Source: Onthophagus taurus (lineage: Eukaryota; Arthropoda; Insecta; Coleoptera; Scarabaeidae). From it: a DNA stretch of 64,000 nt. Under the pieces are notes generated by a model, which saw only the letters and a program-made list of their open reading frames with translations, made no database searches and was not told where the DNA came from. The stretch lies in NCBI RefSeq assembly GCF_036711975.1, contig NC_091966.1:28527501-28591500 (forward strand), given 5' to 3'. This document shows, piece after piece, positions 33,865 through 43,654 of the stretch; the stretch's first letter is position 1; each line of letters opens with the position of its first letter. The position numbers and the translations under genes are program-made.

Positions 33865-34655
33865 TAGGGCACGGAACTTTTGTAACGGAACGATACGATT
33901 TACCCCCACCATTTGTTCTCCTAGAAAACAAGGCGGTGGCGTCAAGTCAACTCACCTCATCGGTTGTTGTTGACGACCGACAATCGGTTTATTACACGTC
34001 AGTGTCAACTGTCAGTACGATTAAAAAATATTTAAAAAAAATATATTTTATAACTTTAATTCAAAAAAACATGATCCGATTTGTAATATCAATCACAAAT
34101 CGGATACGGATATAAAAAAATTGTTGTTAACGCATACTGAAACAACCATCCCTAAATTTTCTTCTGTAAATGACGTTCTAGTTGACGTTAAAATGAGTTT
34201 GTACCTAGAAAATAATCTTTCAACATCACAACTTGTAAATAGAGCATAAATAAAATACTGTGCTATTGAACCATATTTTTCCTTAAGAGTTAAAGGTATA
34301 TTGTTTTCGGCAATTTGTTGAACAATTCTCAAATCCAAACAACAATTTTACCACAAAGGGAAACTAAAAACAATTCTTAAAAAAAAAACAATAATACGAA
34401 CTCAAACAGAACTCCAACTTCCAATTAAAGGTAACTAACGAAAGATAAATAGCAAATTTGACGAAATTATGCGGATGAAAAGCGTCGAATACTGCACATT
34501 TGGACAACAGTGAAATCGTACTGACAGTTGACAATGTTGACATTGATGCGCAATAAAAAACCGATCGTCGGTCGTCAATAACAACCGATCATTTTCTAGG
34601 AGAACAAGTGGAGGGGGTAAATCGTATCGTACCGTTACAAAAGTTCCGGGCCCTA
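33865..34655 (-). mobile_element. 791-bp non-autonomous hAT element with intact TSD
   Basis: The element begins TAGGGCACGGAACTTTTG and ends with the near-perfect complement. Inverted homology runs about 150 bp inward. The 8-bp duplication GTAATTAC flanks it exactly (33857-33864 and 34656-34663), as expected for hAT. On the minus strand, 34093-34338 retains the C-terminal hAT dimerisation motif (S-C-D-V-E-R-L-F-S-R-Y-K and E-E-N-L). Confidence 0.9.
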
Positions 34656-34663
34656 GTAATTAC

Positions 34664-35282
34664 TGTCCGAACCCGCCTACTATAATCAAAATATTGAACT
34701 TTAGCGCTTACTATTTTGGAATTGAAAAATAACGCTTATTTTCCCCAAATACACCATGCGTGCAATACATCATTGGAAAGCTAAAAATATGCTCTTTTCA
34801 GTAACAACATAATCTACTATAGTTTGTATTTAAAAAAATACAACTTTGTGTTGTATCTCTAAAATCATCAAATATTTTTAAAATTTTTCAACGGTAGTAT
34901 ATTCTACTTAAAAAAGTGTCTTAAGAACGTATCAACTCCATTTCTCTAATTTCAAAAATAAACGAAATATGAGCATTTTTTGAAATCACGAAAATTTGAC
35001 TTTTTGGCTATAACTTAAAAACAAAAGAAGGTAGAGGTTTGGTGTTTGCAGAATTGGGTTAGTATCGAAAAAAAAGACCGGGACATGGCACCTACTTTTT
35101 TCGTATCTCTTATAGTTTCTGAGATAGCCTATAATAACACCCAAATTTGCCCACCCTGTACACTGACTTGTCACATCTACTTATGTAGCCCACGTGGTTG
35201 AATAGATATTATTATTATTATTAACTATGACAATAATTAATTATGGATACACAGAAAAAGCTATAATAAACACTAATCAATA
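34664..35282. other. Spacer without recognised gene
   Basis: AT-rich sequence between the hAT element and the foldback repeat. No supported feature. Confidence 0.5.
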
Positions 35283-35545
35283 ATTGAACTAGAACTAAAA
35301 TTAACAGTAGACTAGAAATAACACTAGACCTAGAACTAGAAACCTTCGGGTTAAGCCGTGAGTCTTTTGAAAAAGTGTTTGACGTTGCGGATGTCATGCT
35401 ATTACAGTTAAAAAAAAACACTTTGTGCCACTTTTCCAAAAGACCAACGGCTTAACACGAATATTTGTAGATCTAGATCTAGTGTAAGTTCTAGTTTTAG
35501 TTTAATTAACACCGGCCGTGAAACCGTTCGTACTTATTCTAATCA
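35283..35545. repeat. Foldback repeat family, copy 3
   Basis: Same plan as 20302-20560: CTAGAACTA-type units on the left, a CGGGTTAAGCCGTGAGTC block, an A-rich centre, then the complement and CACCGGCCGTGAAA at the right end. The hammerhead region is destroyed (TGTTTGACG remains without the CTGAAGA core). Confidence 0.75.
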
Positions 35546-37337
35546 ACAATAATATTAACAGTTATTATTGTTTGATAATAAACATTGTGTTTTACAGTTA
35601 TTATCAAACTAATAACTAGAGTCCGGAATTTTATGCACAAAATTTATGCAAAATATGCGCATATATATAGAGTAAATATAAGAAAATATGCAAATTTCAT
35701 ATAAAAATATGCAAAGTTTATGTTAATATATGCATGCATTTTGTACTAATGTTAAAATAATATATTAATTTATATATAAAGTCGGTATTTTTTTAATAGG
35801 TTCAATTCAAAATAACATCTAAACATTTAAAAACTCTATTTTATTAAAATAAAAAAAAATACAACTAAATAAAATATATTTATAAACAGGCAACTACAAA
35901 CTTCAGCATACATAAAAATCGATGTATATATAAATATTTAAATACCTGCAGTAATGTTATAGTTTACAATTATATATTTTTCAATGTTCTCAACTAAGAA
36001 GTTACGTCGTCTACCAGACAGTATCTGTTTGTAGCTCGAGAAACTCCTCTCTACATCTACAGATGTTATGGGTGCATATTTAAAGTTACTAATTAAATTT
36101 GGCGCAATATTAACCTGATCGCTTAAATATCCACTCATTATTTTAGTCGCCTTTGATAACAATATATAACCGTGATTTTTTTCTAATACTTCATAAAACT
36201 TTTTGTTAATAATTTGGCCTACTTTACCATTTACTTTTTTAACACCAGTCTCAAATTCCTCTATTAATCCAACAGACTCATTTAGTGACATTGCTTGCGT
36301 TTCTAAATTTAAAGTAATCCTACTGACAAACTCATAATTACTTTGAAGAAAGTAATTATGAGTTATTATTCTGGACCTAATGTCGCTTTTTTTAATAGTG
36401 CTTTACATTTTTTAATTGCTTGATTATTTTCCTCCTCAAAATCCATGATTAATTCCTTTATAGACGTAAAATGTAAGGCATAAAATGTTGCAGCATTTAA
36501 CCAGGTACCCCACCGTGTAATGACAGGCTCTGGTGGTAGATTAACATTAGGCAATTTTTCCTTATATAATTGGATCCTGAGGGGAGACTTCAAAAATATT
36601 TTTTTTTACATTGCTAATTAACGCATTTACGTCTGGAAATTGATTCCTAATTTCCTCTGCTACTCTATTTAAACCATGATCTAAGCACGTCACATGAATT
36701 AAATTGCAATACCTATCAGCAAGTTCGCAATATATCTTCCACAACAATCGGTAGTTTCGTCAACTATTAAATATACGTAGTGGTTTTTGACTACTTCTTT
36801 GATAGTCCTAATTATTTTAACATACTCTTCATTTACGTAGCCCTTGCGCAAAGTACTTTCATCCGGTACAGTACGCCCAGAATACTGTTCTAAAAATTTT
36901 TTTAATTCAGGATTTTGCAATTTTTGAAATGAAATGTTGGCTGCCAAGAAGGCTTTGCATAATCCTGCATTAAATATTTGCTGCTCATTTTTGGTTGTTT
37001 CTGGTTGAATAGCTTGCTTCAAAGATTGTTGAGCCATTTTAGTTTGATTAAGTTGGTGAGTTTTTTTCTTATGTAAATCGGTAGCAACATGTTGCGTGAT
37101 CTGAGATTTGCGGTCACAAGCAACCTGCAACAAAAGCTTAAGAGTAAGAAACAAACATTTTGGAATCGACTTTAGCCATACAAAGTTAATTTAATATAAA
37201 ACCCATGGAATAAAATAGATTAAGAAAAGTATTCAAAATTACAACAACAATCTTAAGGATTTAGATATAGTAGATTCGGTGTTCATCGTAAATTTTATTA
37301 AATAATTTAACGATGAGGCAATTTTATTAGTTTTTCA

Positions 37338-37379
37338 GTGCTACATATGTTTCGGAAATTTCTTTCCTTCTTCAGGCAC
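37338..37379 (-). ncRNA. Type I hammerhead ribozyme (left arm)
   Basis: Minus strand in order: stem I GTGC, core CTGAAGA, stem II GGAAA/TTTCC closed by a GAAA loop, GAAA, stem III AC/GT with an ATAT loop, triplet GTA, stem I GCAC. Every consensus core position and all three stems are satisfied. Predicted cleavage follows the A of GTA. Confidence 0.8.
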
Positions 37380-37590
37380 GACGTCAGATCTCAGAGGAAC
37401 TCCTTTTTATAATTAAATTTCATTTCTACTTTAGGAGTTTAGTTTAATTCCTGGACAAATTTGAAAATGAAAAATGTGATAAAAATTATTTATGGCTTGA
37501 AGAGCATGTCATATTTTAAATTATTTTGTTATTTCTTAATAAATAAAATTTGGTTATAACGTAAAAGGAGTTCCTCTGAGATCTGACGTC

Positions 37591-37634
37591 GTGATTGAAG
37601 AAGGAAAGAAATTTCCGAAACATATGTAGCACTG
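37591..37634 (+). ncRNA. Mutated hammerhead copy (right arm)
   Basis: The mirror copy of 37338-37379 on the plus strand keeps stem II, GAAA, stem III and GTA but has GTGAT-TGAAGA where the left arm has GTGCC-TGAAGA. It therefore loses the invariant core C and a stem I pair. Confidence 0.55.
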
Positions 37635-38505
37635 AAAAATTAATAAAATTGCCTCATCGTTAACCATAGTTTAATTATTTAATAAATCTTAAGGATGACT
37701 TAAATAAAAGCGTGATTTAAATTACAGGTGTAAATAATGGAAACGTTCTCAGTTCTTTAATTGGTCAGTGGTTATAGGAGTACGTTTCCATTATTTACAG
37801 CCGCAACTACAATTCAAACTAGTAGAATGGATTATAATTTTAATCTAGACTCTATAAAGTGTAATTATTAGTTTTATTTAAATTTACATTGAAAAATATG
37901 ACAAATATAAACTTACCGTTTTACCACATGCTTTAAAAACACATTTTCTTCTTGCAGAATAAGTTCAGGAATTGCTTTTATCCAAATAATTTTTCACCTT
38001 CGGCATTTTTGAAATACTTAAAAGTTTGTACATACAAAGCAAAAACTGAAAAGAGATCCGAACAGCTTAAGATTGACTCGTAAAATGATGTGTTTTCAAA
38101 TAAATTTAACTTCGTGGACATCATTTTTTATTGTAGACGAGAGCTACATAAAGACCCGCATCACGAACGTGCGACGCCCGACAGTGCGTCGCGACGGTTG
38201 ACCATAATATGAGTTGACCATAATATGAATTAAACCCCAAGTAATAAATAAGGAATCGATGTTGTATTTTCAAAACTTATAATACTGTAAAATATATGAA
38301 AATATGCAATATATGCAAAAATATGCGAAAAACTTAGAAATATGCCAAATATGTAAAAATTAATAGGCGTCATTCAATTCCAATTCACAGCATTTAATCG
38401 TACTATCAGCGGTAAATAATATGCAATTTGCATAAATTCCGGACTCTACTAAATACATATATTTCTTGAATTATCGTTAGTGATGGTTGTAAATAAATAA
38501 ATATA

Positions 38506-39276
38506 CAGGATGCCCATTATGTATGGAACACAGTATATATCTTGGTAGGTATCAACTTTATAAAAAAACATTTTATACAGAAGTTATTTAATATTTTATT
38601 TGCCATAATAAGACAGCATTCAATTGTTTTTATTTCAGAAAACAAATGATCAACGAATAACACTTGAAGTTTTTTAAATGGCAATGTACCCTTTCGTTAG
38701 GCTCATTTGATAGAGATTTCTTCTCTCTTTACGATGACGTAAAATTTTAGTACCCTTATATTAGAAAATTTTTGAAAAAAATGTAAAAACTGTTTATTAA
38801 GAAAATTTAACTAATAACATTAATCTAGATATCGGAGATCGTCAAGTACCTCGAATTATTGGAGATGTACACTAATTTTTCGTTTATTTGTTTTATTTTG
38901 TATGTAAATTTAATTTACGGTAATAATTCGAGGTACTTGACGATCTCGGATATCTAGATTAATGTCATTGATTAATTTTTATTAATAAACAATTTTTACA
39001 TTTTTTGCAAAAATTTTCTGATGTAAGGGTAGAAAAATTGTACGCTATCGTAAAGAGAAAAGTAATCTCTATCAAATGAGCCTAACAAAAGAATACATTG
39101 CCATTTAAAAAAATTTAAGTATTATTCGTTACTCAGTTGTTTTCTGAATTAAAAATAATTGAATGCAGTCTTATTATGGCAAATAAAATATTAAACAACT
39201 TTTGTATAAAATGTCTTTTTATAAAGTTGATACCTACCAAGCAATATGCTATATTCCATACATAATGGGCACCCTG
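38506..39276. mobile_element. 771-bp palindromic foldback MITE
   Basis: The element starts CAGGATGCCCATTATGTATG and ends with the complement, each bordered by TA. The two arms of about 355 bp remain closely complementary to the centre (for example ACCTCGAATTATT against AATAATTCGAGGT), around a loop of about 62 bp at 38861-38922. No coding content. It lies about 265 bp downstream of the 3' end of the 505-aa CD36-like gene. Confidence 0.9.
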
Positions 39277-39541
39277 TATAGTAGAACCTGTATTGTTGTT
39301 TCAGAATGAAACATCATATTCCCACAAAAGTAGTCCAGATAGAAAGTTTTTTACTTATTTGTATGGAACAGTACAAGTAAGTTTGTATATTACAAATTCT
39401 AAGAAAATAATGCTAAAAAGTCAGTATAAAAAAGATATTTTATTATTATTTACAAATTGTAATAAATAATATCATCATGTAGATATTTCTATTAATTACA
39501 CGATACACAAATAAATTTTAAATTAATTAAAAATAATTAAT

Positions 39542-41468
39542 TTATTTTTTGATAAGGAAAACTACACCACCGACGATAGCTAACACAGCACCTACGGCGA
39601 TAAGGGTGTACACAATGGCATCTACCATAACTAATTTATCAAAGTATTGCTCGTTGAGTTTTTCAATTAATTCATCTGTTAGTGCAACACCTTCTTCCAC
39701 CCATAGAAGTGGTAAAACAGACGGTTTAAGATTTTTAGTACGATCAAAAGCCTTTATTGGTCGAAGAATCATATTAAATTGCATTCGTTTGGCTCCTTGA
39801 AGCGGACTTCCGGTTTTCTAAATTCAAATAAAATCAATTCATTAAATTATATTTGGCTATTTGTAATTTTAGTCTTACAGGTTCCATAAGAACATAAGTT
39901 TTGTGAAGATCTCGATCTGGAGAGAGACCTTCAACAGTGTTAGCATAAGTCTCGTCTGCGTCTAGGAAATGTGGGAATGACATAATAACAGTTGCACCTG
40001 AAAATAGAATATTTTAGTACAAATCCGATATATAGAGTTTAAATTATAAAGAAATTACCTGTGCATGGCGATAAATCACCAAATCCGTCAGGTAAACAAT
40101 CCTTTTCGCCGTCAAGATTTCTTATATTTTTTACGCAGTAACATTCTCCTTCATCTCTATTCAAAAGATTATTAACGTTGAGTGTTGAAACAAAACCATC
40201 AACGTCTTTGTAAGTTCCTTCTCCTTCATAATTTAATGTTAAAATTCTACAAATGTCGGTATTGAAAACTTCATGCACAGTATCCTCGTCGTTGAAGGGT
40301 GGATAGATTGAAGAATCCCTTCCTCTAACTTTGTTACAGATGTTATCAGTTTCGTTACCCCAGAAATCCAATTCCTTTAGGCCTTTCCAACTGATTATCT
40401 CAGCAACTTCATTTGCGTCCGAGATACCAGATTTTACAACATACGGCCCATCTTTTTTATTTTGTTTCTATAACAATATGTGTATTCGTATATATCAACT
40501 GACAAAAGAAAAGTATACTCACGTGTTTGAAAAACGCAAACAGAAGAGTGTATTTCGACTCATCATCTTCATCCGGCACCAAAGTAATTGTTTCTACAGT
40601 CTCTGCTTGTGCTTTGATTTTATTGCAAACTAATGCAGTACCTGCTGGAACATGATCACAGAATTTGTAGCCACCGAACAAGAATTCTCCTACAGTTATA
40701 GTATGAAACAGTGTATTAGGGGTGTCTGTGAATATGTTATCCATATTCAATTCTATCATGAATTGCTCCGTAGTTGACATATCTTCCGCTTTTTGCAAGA
40801 CACCCTAAACAATATTACATTGGTTATATGAACTGAATATTATATCAATTAACACTATACCTGTTGTGCGACATTTAAAACAGTTATTTCGTCCTCTTCT
40901 GTCAAACCTTGTGATTCGTCTTTATTAAATTCAAAGTATGTATTTTGTATATATTCATAAGCGTCATCTTCTTCAATGAACGCTATATCTTCTTTTTTGC
41001 GATATAAACTAAAATTTTATTGAAATAATAAATGATCTTGTTATTCGTATTTAATTAATTACATGAATACTTACTCGTATACATAAGGACCCTTTTCTTC
41101 CACTTTTGGTGTTCCTCCGGCTATTACATCATCAGGATTCGTTACAGTGAAAATATGTACCTTGAATTTCATAACCACTGGAGTTTCTTCCCACCTTTCA
41201 TATGCTTCACTACCCTCGATAAGTTGAACATTCTGTATTTAAAAGAAAATATTTTGCTTTAATATTTCCTCTAATTTCACGAACAAACTAATCCAGGTTT
41301 CATATACTTTTCGGGTAAAATAAGTAAATATCTTTAACTTACTTCGGCAACTTGATCATCGATAATACCAGGAATAACGCCGAATCCCAAAACACAACCA
41401 ATTATAAGTAAAACAATTCCGACTGCAGATACGCTTAACGCAATAGTACGTGGCTTGCAGCAACCCAT
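39542..41468 (-). CDS. CD36/SNMP-like membrane receptor (7 exons, intact)
   Basis: Exons: 41343-41468, 41075-41232, 40861-41008, 40523-40804, 40059-40467, 39879-39997, 39542-39817. They give 505 residues without interruption. Seen: N-terminal M-G-C-C followed by a membrane helix (about residues 8-33), E-A-Y-E-R-W, G-P-Y-V-Y, six ectodomain Cys at about residues 282, 311, 347, 349, 362 and 373 in CD36 spacing, Y-P-P-F, S-F-P-H-F-L, and a C-terminal helix (about residues 476-503) ending I-K-K. The family forms a lipid-conducting ectodomain anchored at both ends; an SNMP-like role in the sensory or gut membrane is inference. The splice site that separates the last two exons in the paralogues is absent here, so exon 7 runs from K-T-G-S-P to the stop. 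It is the most 5' member of the array. Confidence 0.93.
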
Positions 41469-42325
41469 GTTAAAGGATGATGACACTAGATCTCGCCACG
41501 AACAAAACTAGGATATGCGTTGCCAAATTCGGATGTATTTATGGCGGAAAAGTGTGTAAAAATGATAGGCGATAAACTTTTATCTTCATAATCTCAAAAT
41601 GCAGAATCAATTGTGTATAATTAAAAAATGCATTTACGCGCAAAAATACCACAACGTACTTGAAATAGAAGTAGTATTTAAAGATAGATTAATCAAGATA
41701 TATTTTTTGAACAATACTATATTTTAGCATCAAGACGGGAAAAACTTTGAATTCTAAAACATTGTCTATTAGATTTGAATTATAAGATTTTTGTAAAGAA
41801 TATTTAATATATTAAATGTGGTGTTTTAATTGAATGCATTTATTATTATTATTTTTAATTATAACATTTATAACGACTTATTACATTATGTATACCAACT
41901 TATTATGATGAATTTGTTTGTAATAATTTACCGCGAAAATGTTTTCATTTCCTAATTATCACAACGAATGGAAAAGTGATATACTTTCCTTTTGATGATC
42001 ACAGGATGATTCAAATTGTTTCCTTTTAGAAAAAGAATTTACTACATTCATTTATTACCCACAACGTAAGAATCTAAAGTCAATGACAAACTACACAACG
42101 AGACAAAAACAAATCTAAATTTACAAGACGTGAGAGTGTATAGATTAAGAGCAACTATAGTGTTCCCAAAGAATCGCGAAAGAGGGACAGACACGGAAAA
42201 AGGTGGAGAGCACAGCATAATTGATGAAAGTACCCACAAACTGAATAAAGCAACACTAGATGAAAAACTATAAAACATACAATATCACGAAGAACACTAC
42301 CACTTTATAAGGAACCTCTGGGATA
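41469..42325. other. 5' flank of the CD36-like gene
   Basis: I see no gene and no clear TATA box near the start codon. LINE-like broken frames begin at about 42100. Confidence 0.4.
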
Positions 42326-43650
42326 CAAGGAAAACCTACAAATTAGAGTTCCATATTGATGGAACGAAGAAATAGAGGATGCAATAAGAAAAAAATAATG
42401 GTGAAGGTTTGGAAATCCTCAAATCCGTAAGACAGAGTAAGACAAGAGACCTAATATCACCAATAACGTTCGAAAAATTGGACGAATACTTAAAGAATTT
42501 ACTAACAAAAGATAGACCGAACTTCCTGAAGGAATAAGAGAAGGAATATAATGGCACCCCGATCAGAATAACCATAAAGGACGTCGCGAAAGTATGTAAA
42601 GTGTATATATGTGTATATATGGATAACCGCCTTTGTATCCTTCATATATAAAGAGGGAGGCAGACAAAACTGCGACAACTACAGCGGTAGCAATGACGTC
42701 CATGATATATAATAGTATATTAAAAAACAAGTTTCGTAAGACACGTTTGAAATGCACGAATTCAAGTTAATTTTTAATGAATGAGTGATTTATGTCTTAT
42801 GAAACGTGTTTTTTATGCTATTTTTTGTAATTTGCGTTTTTATCCTTTTTTTCTTCTCAAAAATAAAATAAATTTTGACAATGTATGCAAATAGGTATGT
42901 AGCAGTTGGTAACACCGTAACACTTGAAAATAGAAATTTGAATTGACAATAAGAACCTGTCAAAACACAAAATGTATTCACCTGACAAAAATGTTTCATG
43001 TACACCTTCCAAAATAAGAGAAATTGCTCAGAGTTCAATGTCCTCATCATTGTGGACCTTATACTTAATGCTAAGAACGTGTTTAAACATCCGTAGACCA
43101 ACATTATCACATTGACAACTAGAAAAATTAATGACCCAATGACACCAACTTGAACTGGTTCCATAAAATGTTACTAAAATCTCATTACAGCACTCGTTTG
43201 AGTACTGTTATAGCTTTCATTACCGTCGTGAATTACAAAAATTATATTACAAGATCCGCTGCTCCGAGAATCAGAGGGGTAGGCAGGATTTCAGGTTGGA
43301 AGACTACCTTTAGTGATTATGGATCTAAGAAAGCTTAGAACAGCCAGAGAGAAAATTGTGGAAAGTAATCGAAAGAACGAACACCAGTGCGATTATAATA
43401 AAGGCAGTAAGAAAATCATACCAATAAGCAGCAGCTAAAATCACGATGAGACAGACACTATCGAATGGCTTCCACATCACTAAAGGATTCAAGCTGCTTT
43501 TTTCAAGATATATCCAGAGCAAACGCAAAAACAGTTGAAAATAAAATGTAAAAGTGTTGGTAATTCGCTAAACGACAGCTTCATGTACACACTATGTTTC
43601 GCTGACGACTATATAGTAATCGTACAAAGTCCAAAACTTGGAAAAGAGCC
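42100..43650 (+). mobile_element. LINE copy interrupted by a DNA-transposon fragment
   Basis: Near 42340-42590 the linker frame reads E-I-E-D-A-I-R-K-K, then K-T-R-D-L-I-S-P-I-T-F. Near 43580-43635 the RT active site is F-A-D-D-Y-I-V-I-V-Q. Between them (42709-43245) lies a piece of another transposon in inverted orientation. Frameshifted and inactive. Confidence 0.6.
42709..43245 (-). repeat. Inverted copy of the 45315-45905 transposon segment
   Basis: About 530 bp match the complement of 45315-45905, including a frame beginning M-E-P-V-Q-V-G on the minus strand here and on the plus strand there. The two copies lie about 2.1 kb apart. The right-hand copy has extra bases near 45385 and 45825. 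Confidence 0.8.
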
Positions 43651-43654
43651 AATA

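Larger units (their letters stand above)
37261..37684. mobile_element. Penelope-tail inverted dimer with 12-bp target duplication
   Basis: Two arms of about 120 bp (about 37285-37400 and 37560-37680) are near-perfect complements around a unique loop of about 150 bp. Each arm carries a hammerhead-type motif. The insertion is bordered by the direct repeat AATCTTAAGGAT (37249-37260 and 37685-37696), within the hAT element. Confidence 0.8.
35617..38448 (-). mobile_element. Full-length but inactivated hAT transposon
   Basis: The terminal inverted repeat TAGAGTCCGGAATTT(T)ATGCA occurs at both ends. Flanking octamers CTAATAAC and CTAAATAC match at 6 of 8 positions. Minus-strand coding pieces in order are: start M-M-S-T-K-L-N-L-F at 38124; V-A-C-D-R-K-S-Q-I-T-Q-H (37125); L-I-V-D-E-T-T-D (36755); T-C-L-D-H-G-L-N-R-V (36690); I-T-R-W-G-T-W (36510); and the dimerisation motif T-S-V-D-V-E-R-S-F-S (36060). 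These correspond to the CGGBP1-like branch of hAT transposases. Stops and frameshifts inactivate it. It is host to the inserted Penelope-tail inverted dimer at 37261-37684. Confidence 0.85.
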
